Shown here one piece after another: positions 8,922 through 16,707 of a stretch of DNA of 25,912 nucleotides. This DNA is from Flavobacteriales bacterium (lineage in GTDB: Bacteria; Bacteroidota; Bacteroidia; Flavobacteriales; Crocinitomicaceae), in NCBI GenBank assembly GCA_947375085.1, contig CANCEQ010000015.1:1-25912 (forward strand), given 5' to 3'. Below the pieces are notes generated by a model. The model searched no databases. It was not told the origin of the DNA and saw only the letters and a list, made by a program, of their open reading frames with translations. The position numbers and the translations under genes were made by a program. Numbering within the stretch: position 1 is the first letter of the stretch; every line of letters begins with the position of its first letter.

Positions 8922-10226
8922 TTATAAACTCCAGTATTCTAACTCTTTAATTTGACCTTTAAATATCCCTTTAACATCCACAAATAAACCTTTTTGATCT
9001 TTCAATAAATCTTTAAAGTTTTGTTCAGAATATGTTTTGTATTCTTTGTGATTAACCGCTACTACAATCGCATCATAATCATTTGAAGGGGTATTAATAA
9101 GTCCTACACCATATTCATGAAGCATCTCATCTGAACTTGCGTGAGGATCAATAACGTCCACATGAACTTGAAAAGAAATTAATTCATTTACAATATCAAT
9201 TACTTTAGAATTTCTAATATCAGACACATCCTCTTTAAAAGTTGCACCCATAACCAAAACTTTAGCGTCTTGTATATGTTTTCCTTGTGCAATTATTTTT
9301 TTAACGGATTGCTTCGCAATATAACCTCCCATTGAGTCGTTTACATATCTACCACTGGTGATAACTTTTGAATGATATCCTGCTTGAGCAGCTTTATGTG
9401 TTAAATAATATGGGTCAACTCCTATACAATGTCCACCTACTAATCCAGGTGAGAATTTTAAGAAATTCCATTTTGTTCCTGCAGCTTCCAATACATCAAA
9501 TGTATTGATTTTCAATTTGTTAAAAATTATTGATAATTCATTCATCAAAGCTATATTTAAATCTCTTTGTGTATTTTCAATAATTTTAGCTGCTTCAGCA
9601 ACCTTGATTGTTGTAGCTCTATGAACCCCCGCTTTAACTACTAGTTCATAAACTTGCGCGATTTCATTTAAAGATTCATCACAACAACCTGAAACTACTT
9701 TAATTACATTTTGTAAGGTATGTTCTTTATCTCCTGGATTAATACGTTCAGGTGAATATCCTACTTTGAAGTCGTTTTTGAATTTTAATCCTGAAATTTC
9801 TTCTAAAACTGGAATACAATCTTCCTCTGTACAACCAGGATAAACAGTAGATTCAAATACAACATAGTCACCTTTCTTTAAGGCTTTACCAACTGTAGTA
9901 CTTGCTCCTAAAAGAGGTTTTAAATTTGGTAAATTTGCATTGTCAATTGGAGTAGGTACCGCTACAATAAAAAATTCTACATCCTTTAAATCTTCTAAAT
10001 TAGCGGTGAATAAAATATCACTATTTTCAAATGCAGAAGAATCTAGTTCGTTACTTGGGTCAATTTTATTGTTCATTAAATCAACTCGTTCTTGATTAAT
10101 GTCAAAACCAACAACTTTAATTTGTTTTGCAAATTCTAAAGCAATAGGTAAACCAACGTATCCTAGTCCAATAACAGCTAATTTAGCTTCTTTATTAATC
10201 AGTTTTTTGTATATAGAATTAGTCAT
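8922..10226 (-). CDS. tviB: TviB/WbpO-type UDP-N-acetylhexosamine 6-dehydrogenase
   Basis: This 434-residue enzyme belongs to the UDP-glucose/GDP-mannose dehydrogenase superfamily. It has the Rossmann motif GLGYVG (about 20-25), the STVYPGCTEE segment, SPERINPGD and EAAKIIENTQRD. The catalytic cysteine (about 267) lies in GGHCIGVDPYYLTHK. This set of motifs resembles TviB/WbpO rather than true UDP-glucose dehydrogenases. Salmonella TviB oxidises UDP-GlcNAc to UDP-GlcNAcA. Here that product would be the substrate for the neighbouring WbpB/E/D-like enzymes. It is a distant paralogue of the Ugd encoded at 12838-14172. The exact substrate (GlcNAc or GalNAc) cannot be read from the sequence. Confidence 0.88.
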   Translation of the reverse strand: MTNSIYKKLINKEAKLAVIGLGYVGLPIALEFAKQIKVVGFDINQERVDLMNNKIDPSNELDSSAFENSDILFTANLEDLKDVEFFIVAVPTPIDNANLPNLKPLLGASTTVGKALKKGDYVVFESTVYPGCTEEDCIPVLEEISGLKFKNDFKVGYSPERINPGDKEHTLQNVIKVVSGCCDESLNEIAQVYELVVKAGVHRATTIKVAEAAKIIENTQRDLNIALMNELSIIFNKLKINTFDVLEAAGTKWNFLKFSPGLVGGHCIGVDPYYLTHKAAQAGYHSKVITSGRYVNDSMGGYIAKQSVKKIIAQGKHIQDAKVLVMGATFKEDVSDIRNSKVIDIVNELISFQVHVDVIDPHASSDEMLHEYGVGLINTPSNDYDAIVVAVNHKEYKTYSEQNFKDLLKDQKGLFVDVKGIFKGQIKELEYWSL

Positions 10227-10236
10227 TTTCGTATTT

Positions 10237-11274
10237 TTAATAGTTTAATTGCTCGTTTCTTATTTTGTAAATTCTTTCGATAATCTCAACAACTTTAAGC
10301 CCTTCTAAAGCATTTGTTGTAGCTGTAGTTCTGCCTTTTAATGTATTAATAACATTTTGGATTACATAATTATGGTTTGCTGCAGACCCTTTGTAAGGAC
10401 CATAGTCATTTGCGGGATTAGATTCAGCTAGAACTGGCATTTCATAATCTTTAATATTACAAACTTCTACTTCATTCATGTACTGTCCTCCAATTTTGAC
10501 ACTACCTTTACTACCAATTATAGTTAAGGAACTTTCTAAATTTTGATCAGCAACTGCAGTTGAATAATTAATACAACCCATACCACCATTTATAAAATCA
10601 AAACTTACAAATCCAGAGTCTTCAAAAGTAGTTGAATCTTTGTGATTAAAATCTGCAAATCTACCTTGTATATTATCAATATCACCAAATAACCAATACA
10701 TGATATCAATAAAATGCGAAAATTGTGTAAATAGCGTACCACCATCTAAATCAGGAGTTCCTTTCCAACCTCCTTTTTTATAATAACGGTCATCTCTGTT
10801 CCAATAGCAATTTAATTGAACCATATATATATCACCTAAAACTCCATCATTTACTACAGATTTAATCCATTGTGAAGGAGGAGAGTACCGGTTTTGCATT
10901 ACACAAAAAACACTTTTAGACATTTGTAATGACTTAAAAATCACTTTTTCGCAATTGTCTTTAGAAAGTCCCATTGGTTTCTCACAAACGACATGTTTTT
11001 TTGCTTCAAGAGCAGCTAAACTCTGATTTGCATGTAAACCATTTGGAGTACAAATATTTACTACGTCAAATTCTAAATTTGAAGACAAAAGTTCTTCAAT
11101 AGTTTTAAAAAAAGGAACGTTAAAATTTTCAGCATTGCATTCTTCTTTCGAACGAACATCAACCATTGCAACCAATTCTCCTTCAGCTTCTCTACAGATC
11201 ATTTCTGCATGTCTTTTTCCGATATGACCGGCTCCTACTACGGCAAATTTTATTTTTTTATCGTTTGAATTCAT
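10237..11274 (-). CDS. wbpB: Gfo/Idh/MocA oxidoreductase, WbpB-like UDP-GlcNAcA 3-dehydrogenase
   Basis: This 345-residue protein has an N-terminal NAD-binding domain with GAGHIGKRH (about 14-22) and the family motif CEKP (about 97-100), whose lysine is the usual catalytic residue. A second element, FTQFSHFIDIMYWL (about 182-195), provides His and Asp in the active site. WbpB oxidises carbon 3 of UDP-GlcNAcA to a 3-keto sugar, which WbpE then aminates. Context gives this assignment: the TviB-like gene lies 10 bases downstream, the WbpD-like acyltransferase overlaps its start by one base (TAATG), and a WbpE-like aminotransferase is in the same operon. The Gfo/Idh/MocA family is broad, so the precise reaction is inferred. 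Confidence 0.8.
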   Translation of the reverse strand: MNSNDKKIKFAVVGAGHIGKRHAEMICREAEGELVAMVDVRSKEECNAENFNVPFFKTIEELLSSNLEFDVVNICTPNGLHANQSLAALEAKKHVVCEKPMGLSKDNCEKVIFKSLQMSKSVFCVMQNRYSPPSQWIKSVVNDGVLGDIYMVQLNCYWNRDDRYYKKGGWKGTPDLDGGTLFTQFSHFIDIMYWLFGDIDNIQGRFADFNHKDSTTFEDSGFVSFDFINGGMGCINYSTAVADQNLESSLTIIGSKGSVKIGGQYMNEVEVCNIKDYEMPVLAESNPANDYGPYKGSAANHNYVIQNVINTLKGRTTATTNALEGLKVVEIIERIYKIRNEQLNY

Positions 11275-11846
11275 TATGCTAATTTTTTTACTTGATTATT
11301 TTCTAGGATATATTTTTCATTGCTTTCTGAGCAAATTGCAATTCCTTCAGAATTAAATTCTAAACGCTGACCAAATTCACTCATCCAACCAATATGTCTT
11401 GCAGGATTACCTACAACTAAAGAATAGGGTAAAATGGTTTTTGTTACAACAGCACCTGCTCCAATGAATGCATATTCTCCGATATCATGACCACATACTA
11501 TTGTTGCATTAGCTCCAATACTAGCACCTTTTTTTACTATGGTTTTGGCATATTCATTTTTTCTATTTACAGCGCTTCTTGGGTTGATGACATTTGTAAA
11601 AACCATTGAAGGACCTAGAAAAACATCATCTTCGCATTCTACTCCAGTGTAAATTGAAACGTTATTTTGAATTTTAACATTTTTACCTAATTTAACTCCA
11701 GGAGAAACAACTACATTTTGACCTATGTTGCATTTTTCACCTAATTCGCAATCTGACATAATATGTGAAAAGTGCCAAATTTTGGTTCCTTCTCCAATTT
11801 TGCAACCTTCATCTATGATTGCTGTTTCGTGTGCAAAATATTTCAT
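11274..11846 (-). CDS. wbpD: Left-handed beta-helix acetyltransferase, WbpD-like
   Basis: This 190-residue protein is made of hexapeptide repeats (for example IDEGCKIGEGTKIW, CNIGQNVVVSPGVKLG and IGANATIVCGHDIGEYAFIGAGAVV), the hallmark of trimeric left-handed beta-helix acyltransferases. WbpD N-acetylates the 3-amino group of UDP-GlcNAc(3NH2)A. The motif FTNVINPRS and the closing NPARHIGWMSEFG are typical of this subgroup. It overlaps both neighbours by a single base (TAATG at each end), so translation of the three genes is probably coupled. Members that act on other amino sugars (QdtC, PglD relatives) look similar, so the substrate rests on context. Confidence 0.85.
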   Translation of the reverse strand: MKYFAHETAIIDEGCKIGEGTKIWHFSHIMSDCELGEKCNIGQNVVVSPGVKLGKNVKIQNNVSIYTGVECEDDVFLGPSMVFTNVINPRSAVNRKNEYAKTIVKKGASIGANATIVCGHDIGEYAFIGAGAVVTKTILPYSLVVGNPARHIGWMSEFGQRLEFNSEGIAICSESNEKYILENNQVKKLA

Positions 11847-12841
11847 TATCTAATTATATATTTTTCAAAATCGTTGTGCTCTTTTTTAGTCAATTCTTCA
11901 GATGAAAGTGTTTTGAAATATTCATATGTAATTTTCAATCCTTCAGCACGATCAACTGTTGGCTGCCAATTTAGTATTTCTTTCGCTTTAGTAATATCGG
12001 GTTGACGTTGTTTTGGATCATCAACAGGTAAGTCGTGATAAACTACTTTTTGATTTGTCCCTGTCAATTTAATAATTTCTTCAGCAAAATCTTTTATCGA
12101 AATTTCATCCGGATTACCTATGTTTACTGGAAAAGTATAGTCACTATGTAATAAACGATAAATTCCTTCAACTAAATCGTCCACATAACAGAAAGCTCGA
12201 GTTTGAGATCCATCTCCAAATATAGTAATATCTTCACCCCTAAGAGCTTGACCTATAAAAGCTGGTAAAACTCTACCATCATTTAATCTCATTTTAGGAC
12301 CATACGTATTAAAAATACGAACAATTCTTGTTTCAACACCATGAAAAGTATGATAAGCCATAGTTATCGCTTCTTGAAATCTTTTAGCTTCATCGTATAC
12401 CCCTCTTGGTCCGATAGGGTTAACATTTCCCCAGTATTCTTCCGGTTGAGGATGAACAGAAGGGTCTCCATAAATTTCTGAAGTAGAGGCAATTAATACT
12501 CTAGCACCTTTTGCTTTTGCTAAACCTAGACAATTGTGAATTCCTAATGAACCTACTTTTAAGGTTTGTATTGGAATTTTTAAGTAATCAATTGGACTTG
12601 CTGGTGAAGCAAAATGTAAAATATAATCCAAATCTCCAGCAACATGAATAAATTTTGAAACATCATGGTTGTAAAATTCAAAATTTTCAATCGAGAATAG
12701 ATGCTCAATATTTTTTAATCTACCAGTTATCAGATTATCCATTGCTATCACATGATAATCTTCTTTGATAAATCGATCACAAAGATGTGAGCCTAAAAAA
12801 CCTGCAGCACCAGTTATTAAAATTCGTTTACGACTACTCAT
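11846..12841 (-). CDS. uxs: UDP-glucuronate decarboxylase (UDP-xylose synthase) type SDR
   Basis: This 331-residue SDR protein has GAAGFLGSH (about 11-19) and the distinctive STSEIYGDP (about 119-127), followed by HPQPEEYWG and [14 protein letters not shown], with Tyr about 149 and Lys about 153. These stretches mark UDP-glucuronate decarboxylases, which convert UDP-GlcA to UDP-xylose through a UDP-4-keto-pentose. Most family members have Ser-Cys where this one has Gly-Val before YDE, a minor difference. The upstream gene makes its substrate (Ugd, overlapping by ATGA), which supports the call. An epimerase (TviC-like) alternative is less likely because of the YWG/NPIGPR segment. Confidence 0.88.
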   Translation of the reverse strand: MSSRKRILITGAAGFLGSHLCDRFIKEDYHVIAMDNLITGRLKNIEHLFSIENFEFYNHDVSKFIHVAGDLDYILHFASPASPIDYLKIPIQTLKVGSLGIHNCLGLAKAKGARVLIASTSEIYGDPSVHPQPEEYWGNVNPIGPRGVYDEAKRFQEAITMAYHTFHGVETRIVRIFNTYGPKMRLNDGRVLPAFIGQALRGEDITIFGDGSQTRAFCYVDDLVEGIYRLLHSDYTFPVNIGNPDEISIKDFAEEIIKLTGTNQKVVYHDLPVDDPKQRQPDITKAKEILNWQPTVDRAEGLKITYEYFKTLSSEELTKKEHNDFEKYIIR

Positions 12842-14172
12842 TTATTTTCTATTTGTACAAATGGCAAAATAGTTCTTCTACCTACAGAATTATAGTAAAA
12901 ACCTAAATTTTCCATTTGATCTAATTCGTATATATTTCTCCCATCAAAAATGATTGGTTGTTTAAGATTTTGTTTTAATAAATCAAAATCTGGGTTTCTA
13001 AATGCAGACCATTCAGTTGCAATGATTAAAGCATCCTTGTTTAATAATGCGTCGTATTGATTTGAAGCAAAAGCAACCGTATCTCCTAATAAATTTTTGA
13101 CATTTGGCATTGCTTCAGGATCATACACTTCAATTTCAGCACCTAACGCTAATAAATCTTTGATAATGTAAAGCGCGGAAGCTTCTCTAATATCATCTGT
13201 ATCAGGTTTAAATGCTAGTCCCCAAATTGCAAATTTTAAACCTTTAATATCACCATAAAAGTTTTTAATTTTATGAACTATTGTTGTTTTTTGTTTTTCA
13301 TTTACATCCAAAACACTTTGAATGATTTCGAAATCATAACCGACTTCTTTCCCACTCTTTAGCAATGCATTTACATCTTTTGGAAAACAACTTCCTCCAA
13401 AACCAATTCCAGGGTATAAAAACTTATGACCTATTCTAGAATCTGAACCAATTCCAAGCCTAACTTTATCGACATCTGCTCCAACAGCTTCACAAAAATT
13501 AGCTATTTCATTCATGAAAGTGATTTTTGTAGCTAAAAATGCATTTGCAGCATATTTTGTTAATTCTGCAGATTTTTCATCCATTATAATTAATGGGTGT
13601 CCATCATGAATAAATGGTTTGTACAATTCAGTCATGATTTTTGAAGCTCTTGAATCTGAAGTTCCAACCACAACTCTATCTGGATTTAAAAAATCATCAA
13701 CAGCAAACCCTTCTCTTAAAAATTCTGGATTAGAGACTACAGAAAATTCTACACGAGCAAATTTTTCTATAGCTTCGTGAACTTTATCAGATGTACCCAC
13801 TGGAACTGTAGATTTATCAACTATGACTTTATACTCAGTCATTAGTTTTCCAAGTTGTTCGGCTACACCTAAAACATAACTTAAATCAGCTGAACCATCT
13901 TCTCCAGGAGGCGTTGGTAAGGCTAAGAATATAATTTCTGCAAAATCAACAGCTTCTTTTAAATCTGTTGTAAATTTTATTCTATTATCTTTTATGTTTC
14001 TTTCAAATAGAACATCTAGGTGAGGTTCATATATTGGAACTTCACCATTTCTCATTCTATTTACTTTGTTTTCATCTATATCTACGCAAAGTACTTGATT
14101 TCCAGTTTCAGCAAAACATGTTCCTGTAACCAAACCTACATAACCAGTTCCAACAACTGCTATTTTTTTCAT
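12838..14172 (-). CDS. ugd: UDP-glucose 6-dehydrogenase
   Basis: This 444-residue enzyme carries out the NAD-dependent double oxidation of UDP-glucose to UDP-glucuronate. The N-terminal Rossmann motif is GTGYVG (about 8-13), followed by [15 protein letters not shown] and DKSTVPVGT. The active site contains Lys about 206 ([12 protein letters not shown]) and the catalytic cysteine about 262 in [10 protein letters not shown]. The C-terminal UDP-binding domain includes [15 protein letters not shown]. Length and motif order fit bacterial Ugd. It overlaps both neighbours by four bases (ATGA), which indicates tight coupling with the aminotransferase upstream and Uxs downstream. Confidence 0.94.
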   Translation of the reverse strand: MKKIAVVGTGYVGLVTGTCFAETGNQVLCVDIDENKVNRMRNGEVPIYEPHLDVLFERNIKDNRIKFTTDLKEAVDFAEIIFLALPTPPGEDGSADLSYVLGVAEQLGKLMTEYKVIVDKSTVPVGTSDKVHEAIEKFARVEFSVVSNPEFLREGFAVDDFLNPDRVVVGTSDSRASKIMTELYKPFIHDGHPLIIMDEKSAELTKYAANAFLATKITFMNEIANFCEAVGADVDKVRLGIGSDSRIGHKFLYPGIGFGGSCFPKDVNALLKSGKEVGYDFEIIQSVLDVNEKQKTTIVHKIKNFYGDIKGLKFAIWGLAFKPDTDDIREASALYIIKDLLALGAEIEVYDPEAMPNVKNLLGDTVAFASNQYDALLNKDALIIATEWSAFRNPDFDLLKQNLKQPIIFDGRNIYELDQMENLGFYYNSVGRRTILPFVQIENK

Positions 14173-15308
14173 AAAGATTTACTTTTAATAAATTCTTCAA
14201 TAGAGGAACAAATTCTCTCTAATTGATTTTCTGTCATTTCAGTATGGATAGGAAATGAAATAACTCTTTCAGTTAACCAGTCCGTTATTGGTAAATTTGA
14301 ATTTGAACTTCCAAACGCTTCAAACATTTTTTGTTTATGAGCAGGAATAGGGTAATAAATCATTGAAGGAATTTCTTTTTCAGCTAAAAAACTTCTTAAT
14401 TCATCCCTGTTAACTCCTTCTAATTTAACAGTGTATTGATGAAAAACGTGTGTAGAGTTTTCAGCTCTTTTTGGAGTTGAAACTTCTTTTATATTAGCGA
14501 AAAAGTTATCATAATACTTTGCAACTTCATTTCTAGCTGCATTATATTTATCTAGGTTTCTTAATTTTATTCTTAAAACAGCTGCTTGTAAATTATCCAA
14601 TCTAGAATTACAACCAACCACATCATGATGATATTGTTTACTTTGACCATGATTTGAAATCATTTTTATTTTCAAAGCTAATTCATCATTATTTGTAAAT
14701 AATGCACCACCATCTCCAAAGCACCCAAGATTTTTTGAAGGGAAAAATGATGTACATCCTATATGTCCAATTGTTCCAGTTTTCACTGTCTGACCATTTG
14801 CTAAAACATAATCACATCCAATAGCTTGCGCATTATCTTCAATTACAAATAAATTATGTTCTAGTGCGATTTCCATTATTTCATTCATCGGTGCAGCTTG
14901 ACCATATAAATGTACAGGAACAATAGCTTTTGTTTTACTTGTGATTGCTTCTTTTATTCTTGCAGGATCTATACAAAAAGTATCAGGGTTTACTTCAACA
15001 AAAACAGGCTTTAAACCTAGAAGGGCCATTACTTCAGTGGTTGCTATATAAGTAAATGAAGGAGTGATTATTTCATCACCTGGTTTTAAACCTAAAGCCA
15101 TTAATGCAATTTGAAGAGCATCTGTTCCATTTGCACATGGAATTACATTTTTAATATTTAAATAACTTTCTAATTCAGCTTTAAATCCAGATACTTCAGG
15201 CCCATTTATAAATTGAGCATTTTCAATAACACTTAAAATAGCATTATCGATTTCTGGCTTTATTGATTGATATTGTGACACAAGATCAACCATTTGTATT
15301 TTTTTCAT
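14169..15308 (-). CDS. wbpE: DegT/DnrJ/EryC1 PLP aminotransferase, WbpE-like
   Basis: This 379-residue sugar aminotransferase has ANGTDALQIAL (about 59-69) and PVHLYGQAAPM. EDNAQAIG starts at about 157 and holds the aspartate that contacts the PLP ring. The PLP-binding lysine (about 192) lies in FFPSKNLGCFGDGGA. WbpE transfers an amino group from glutamate to the 3-keto sugar made by WbpB, forming UDP-GlcNAc(3NH2)A. The substrate call rests on WbpB- and WbpD-like genes in the same operon. Alternatives include a dTDP-3- or 4-keto-6-deoxyhexose aminotransferase acting on the RfbB product. It is the first gene of the overlapping sugar block and follows yidD by 105 bases. Confidence 0.85.
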   Translation of the reverse strand: MKKIQMVDLVSQYQSIKPEIDNAILSVIENAQFINGPEVSGFKAELESYLNIKNVIPCANGTDALQIALMALGLKPGDEIITPSFTYIATTEVMALLGLKPVFVEVNPDTFCIDPARIKEAITSKTKAIVPVHLYGQAAPMNEIMEIALEHNLFVIEDNAQAIGCDYVLANGQTVKTGTIGHIGCTSFFPSKNLGCFGDGGALFTNNDELALKIKMISNHGQSKQYHHDVVGCNSRLDNLQAAVLRIKLRNLDKYNAARNEVAKYYDNFFANIKEVSTPKRAENSTHVFHQYTVKLEGVNRDELRSFLAEKEIPSMIYYPIPAHKQKMFEAFGSSNSNLPITDWLTERVISFPIHTEMTENQLERICSSIEEFIKSKSL

Positions 15309-15346
15309 CGACAGATGTTTTTGTATTTAAAAATAAATTAAGAGGA

Positions 15347-15354
15347 TAAAGGTA
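15347..15354 (-). promoter_or_regulatory. Candidate -7 box for the nucleotide-sugar operon
   Basis: The minus strand reads TACCTTTA, one mismatch (last base) from the TAnnTTTG consensus, 38 bases upstream of the aminotransferase start in the only sizeable gap (15309-15413) before the sugar block. No TTG is present at the expected -33 distance. The operon could instead be transcribed through from yidD. Confidence 0.25.
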
Positions 15355-15413
15355 AAAAATAGAATTGAGTTTTTGTTCAGCTTGATAAAGAAAATGCTTA
15401 AGATTTTTTCATC

Positions 15414-15662
15414 TCATTTTTTTATACATTTTTTTGGAACTTCATCATCGCCAAAACTTCCCCAAGGATGGCATTTTGATATTCTTTTTATTCCAAGATA
15501 AGAACCTTTTAAAGGGCCCCATATTTTCAAAGCTTCAAGCATGTAATTTGAACAGGTTGGATTATATCGACAGGTTGCAGGAAAGATTGGACTTATAAAA
15601 TATTGATAAAATTTCACGATTAGAATAATAGGAAAATTAACTATTTTTCGTATATTTATCAT
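15414..15662 (-). CDS. yidD: YidD family membrane protein insertion efficiency factor
   Basis: This 82-residue protein has the whole YidD signature: YQYFISPIFPATCRYNPTCSNY-type core (about 19-40), with the conserved cysteines, then ALKIWGPLKGSYLGIKRISKCHPWG (about 44-68). YidD assists YidC-dependent insertion of membrane proteins and is attached to the inner face of the membrane by an amphipathic N-terminus. Length is typical. The gene starts back-to-back with the lytic transglycosylase gene, and the two start codons are only 46 bases apart. No rnpA or yidC is nearby, unlike in many other bacteria. Confidence 0.93.
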   Translation of the reverse strand: MINIRKIVNFPIILIVKFYQYFISPIFPATCRYNPTCSNYMLEALKIWGPLKGSYLGIKRISKCHPWGSFGDDEVPKKCIKK

Positions 15663-15669
15663 AGGTTTG
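15662..15669 (+). promoter_or_regulatory. Candidate -7 box for the lytic transglycosylase gene
   Basis: The plus strand reads TAGGTTTG, an exact match to TAnnTTTG, ending 39 bases before the ATG at 15709. It overlaps the yidD start codon on the other strand. The upstream element is imperfect: TTA at 15637-15639 with a 22-base spacer. Confidence 0.4.
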
Positions 15670-15708
15670 AATTTTGCTTTAAAACGACGTCTTAAAACTT
15701 ACAAAAAT

Positions 15709-16629
15709 ATGAAATTATTCTACTTTATCTTCTTTTTTTCATTGACTTCGTATAGTCAAATGGTTAATCCATGGGATCATGAGAAAATTGAAGTAAATAA
15801 GAACGGAGATAAGGTTGTTATTGTTGGAGCTGATGCTATTTTTAAAGATAAATGGCATGATTTACCTCAGCCCAATTTTTGGAAGCAAATTATGTTGCTT
15901 TCACCGGATTCGTGTTTAATAAATATCGCAGAAACTAGAATTGTTTTAGAAAAAAAATCTTTTTTAAAATGGAAATCTCAAACAGAAGCTCAAAAAAGTC
16001 GTTATAAAGATAGTTTACGAAAAGTATATAATCTTGATGTTAATGCTCAGATAAATGTAACCTCAGGAAAAAATGATTTTTATAAGTTTGAAGAAGTTTA
16101 TCCAAGTATTTCGAAAGGTGTATCTGAATTTGAAAAACATGGAGTTGATCCTTGGTATGCTCAAGCAATCTTGTTAATTGAAAGTCCTGGTCAGTTAGTT
16201 AAGTCAAATGTTGGAGCTTATGGGGCTTTTCAATTAATGCCAAGTGTAGCAAGAGCACAAGGATTAATTGTTACTAAATCATTAGATGAAAGAAAAGATT
16301 TTGAAAAGTCGGCAATGGGTTCGGCAAAACTTATTCATAGAATTTGTATACCAGAAGCTATAAAGATTTTAAATGATCACAATATTGCATACAATGAAAA
16401 TGATTTATGGTTTAGACTTTTTGTCTTACATGTGTATCATGCTGGGGCGATGAATGTTAAAGCTGTTGTAAATAAGATTCAACCAACGGAAGGAAGTCAA
16501 GATTTAATTTTAAAAATGTGGCAAACAAGTGCTGCTAGTTTTGGAAATAGTTCTCAAAATTACAGTCAATTAGCTTTAGCTTCTCAATTAATTTTAAATG
16601 ATATGGTCGCACCCAAATCAACAAAATAA
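15709..16629 (+). CDS. Secreted lytic transglycosylase-like (SLT domain) protein
   Basis: The preferred start is the ATG at 15709, because it opens directly into a signal peptide (MKLFYFIFFFSLTSYSQ). The in-frame TTG at 15667 would add a charged, non-signal extension and overlaps the promoter region. The resulting protein has 306 residues. A lytic transglycosylase fold is indicated by AILLIESPGQ (catalytic Glu about 158), GAYGAFQLMPSVA (about 169-181) and VYHAGAMNV (about 232-240). These correspond to the ES, GLMQLMP and AYNAG motifs of family GH23. The last motif is altered: VYHAG replaces AYNAG. Such enzymes cut the peptidoglycan glycan chain in the periplasm. Activity is likely but not certain given the drift. 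Confidence 0.78.
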   Translation: MKLFYFIFFFSLTSYSQMVNPWDHEKIEVNKNGDKVVIVGADAIFKDKWHDLPQPNFWKQIMLLSPDSCLINIAETRIVLEKKSFLKWKSQTEAQKSRYKDSLRKVYNLDVNAQINVTSGKNDFYKFEEVYPSISKGVSEFEKHGVDPWYAQAILLIESPGQLVKSNVGAYGAFQLMPSVARAQGLIVTKSLDERKDFEKSAMGSAKLIHRICIPEAIKILNDHNIAYNENDLWFRLFVLHVYHAGAMNVKAVVNKIQPTEGSQDLILKMWQTSAASFGNSSQNYSQLALASQLILNDMVAPKSTK

Positions 16630-16707
16630 ATTATCTGATTTGATTCAAAAGTAGTTTTATTTTCATATAATTTTATTTAACTTTAGTAAATCTAACAGTT
16701 AAAATAT

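Noticed and set aside
15381..15420. Possible hairpin after yidD on the minus strand
   Set aside because: Arms of six and four A/T-rich bases with an unpaired bulge and no T-run in the right place are too weak to call a terminator.
15667..15708. Upstream TTG start for the lytic transglycosylase gene
   Set aside because: The extension is charged and would bury the signal peptide that begins at the ATG at 15709; it also overlaps the likely promoter.
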